DNA of 64,000 nt from NCBI RefSeq assembly GCF_007754155.1, contig NZ_CP037423.1, positions 5,176,865 through 5,240,864 of the forward strand. Direction: 5' to 3'. The notes below the pieces were generated by a model that saw only the letters and a list, made by a program, of their open reading frames with translations, was not told the origin of the DNA and made no database searches. A program made the position numbers and the translations under genes. The stretch comes from Stieleria neptunia. GTDB lineage: Bacteria > Planctomycetota > Planctomycetia > Pirellulales > Pirellulaceae. This document shows positions 63,771 through 64,000 of the stretch, piece by piece. Every line of letters starts with the position of its first letter. Position 1 is the stretch's first letter.

Positions 63771-64000
63771 CTATTTGCAACGTTTTTGTCCCCATTCCCG
63801 GATGAGTTCGCGAAAACGTTGTTCTAACTCCTGATGCTCGGACGCCGGAGCCTGTTTCAGCACGACCGCGAAAACAAGGTTTCTGATGCCCATGTGAAGC
63901 CTGCGCAGGTCAGATTCTACCCGACTTAGCTCTTTGCATTGCTCACGGATCGCACTCTCGTCTCGAAAGTTGTGGAGTAAATGCAACGCAAGCTCTTCAG
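63771..64000 (-). CDS. hypothetical protein, cut by the window edge
   Basis: At least 71 residues, helical and charged (ELSRVESDLRRLHMGIRNLV, LEQRFRELIREWGQKRCK). A TTG at 63986 could be the start, but the frame remains open to the edge (EELALHLL), so the N-terminus may lie beyond the window. No family is recognised. Confidence 0.4.
   Translation of the reverse strand, partial: EELALHLLHNFRDESAIREQCKELSRVESDLRRLHMGIRNLVFAVVLKQAPASEHQELEQRFRELIREWGQKRCK

Noticed and set aside
1..64000. CRISPR arrays, tRNA and rRNA genes
   Set aside because: No regularly spaced repeats and no cloverleaf or rRNA-like sequence were recognised by reading; a covariance search was not possible.

Overview
The window looks like a piece of accessory genome from a planctomycete (Pirellulales-like). 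This is inferred from two secreted proteins with PEP-CTERM-type tails, families of dispersed structured intergenic repeats, and small protein families I associate with that group. No rRNA, tRNA or CRISPR array was recognised.

Layout. 1-3.0 kb: a mobilization module on the + strand (two small accessory proteins and a MobF relaxase-helicase). 3.3-9.5 kb (-): a candidate defence operon with a truncated DUF4365 nuclease, a frame-disrupted gene, a 1260-residue protein ending in a PD-(D/E)XK nuclease, a TIR-like protein and a HEPN-motif fragment. 9.9-16.4 kb: a Tat-exported nitrilase-family hydrolase, a TraD/VirD4-type coupling protein, a LamG/PEP-CTERM protein and small unknowns. 17.2-31.4 kb (+): a complete type I-like BREX operon (brxA, brxB, brxC, pglX, pglZ, brxL). 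It carries a four-helix-bundle (S23/IVS) gene between brxC and pglX and an unknown RES-like gene tightly packed between pglX and pglZ. 31.5-42 kb: a second PEP-CTERM protein, two tyrosine recombinases, a three-gene envelope cluster, a CoiA-like nuclease and small unknowns.

42.8-49.0 kb is the most interesting part. An XRE repressor and ImmA-type metallopeptidase pair is divergent from two overlapping genes: a ComEC-like metallo-beta-lactamase-fold protein, and a 1172-residue protein joining E2-like, E1-like, JAB/JAMM and patatin phospholipase domains. It reads as a single-chain ubiquitin-like conjugation/deconjugation machine fused to a membrane-attacking effector, with no CD-NTase or obvious ubiquitin-like protein beside it.

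49-51.1 kb is gene-poor: a decayed gene, a ~280 bp imperfect duplication and perfect hairpins. 51.1-64 kb (-) is a second, different MobF mobilization module: accessory protein, CPGCG protein, relaxase, accessory protein, coupling protein and a four-repeat protein, several joined by 4-nt overlaps. Its coupling-protein gene is split by a fresh ISKra4-like insertion with an 8-bp target duplication; removing the insertion restores the frame. My inference is that the window is one or two mobilizable elements whose mobilization genes have been loaded with anti-phage cargo.
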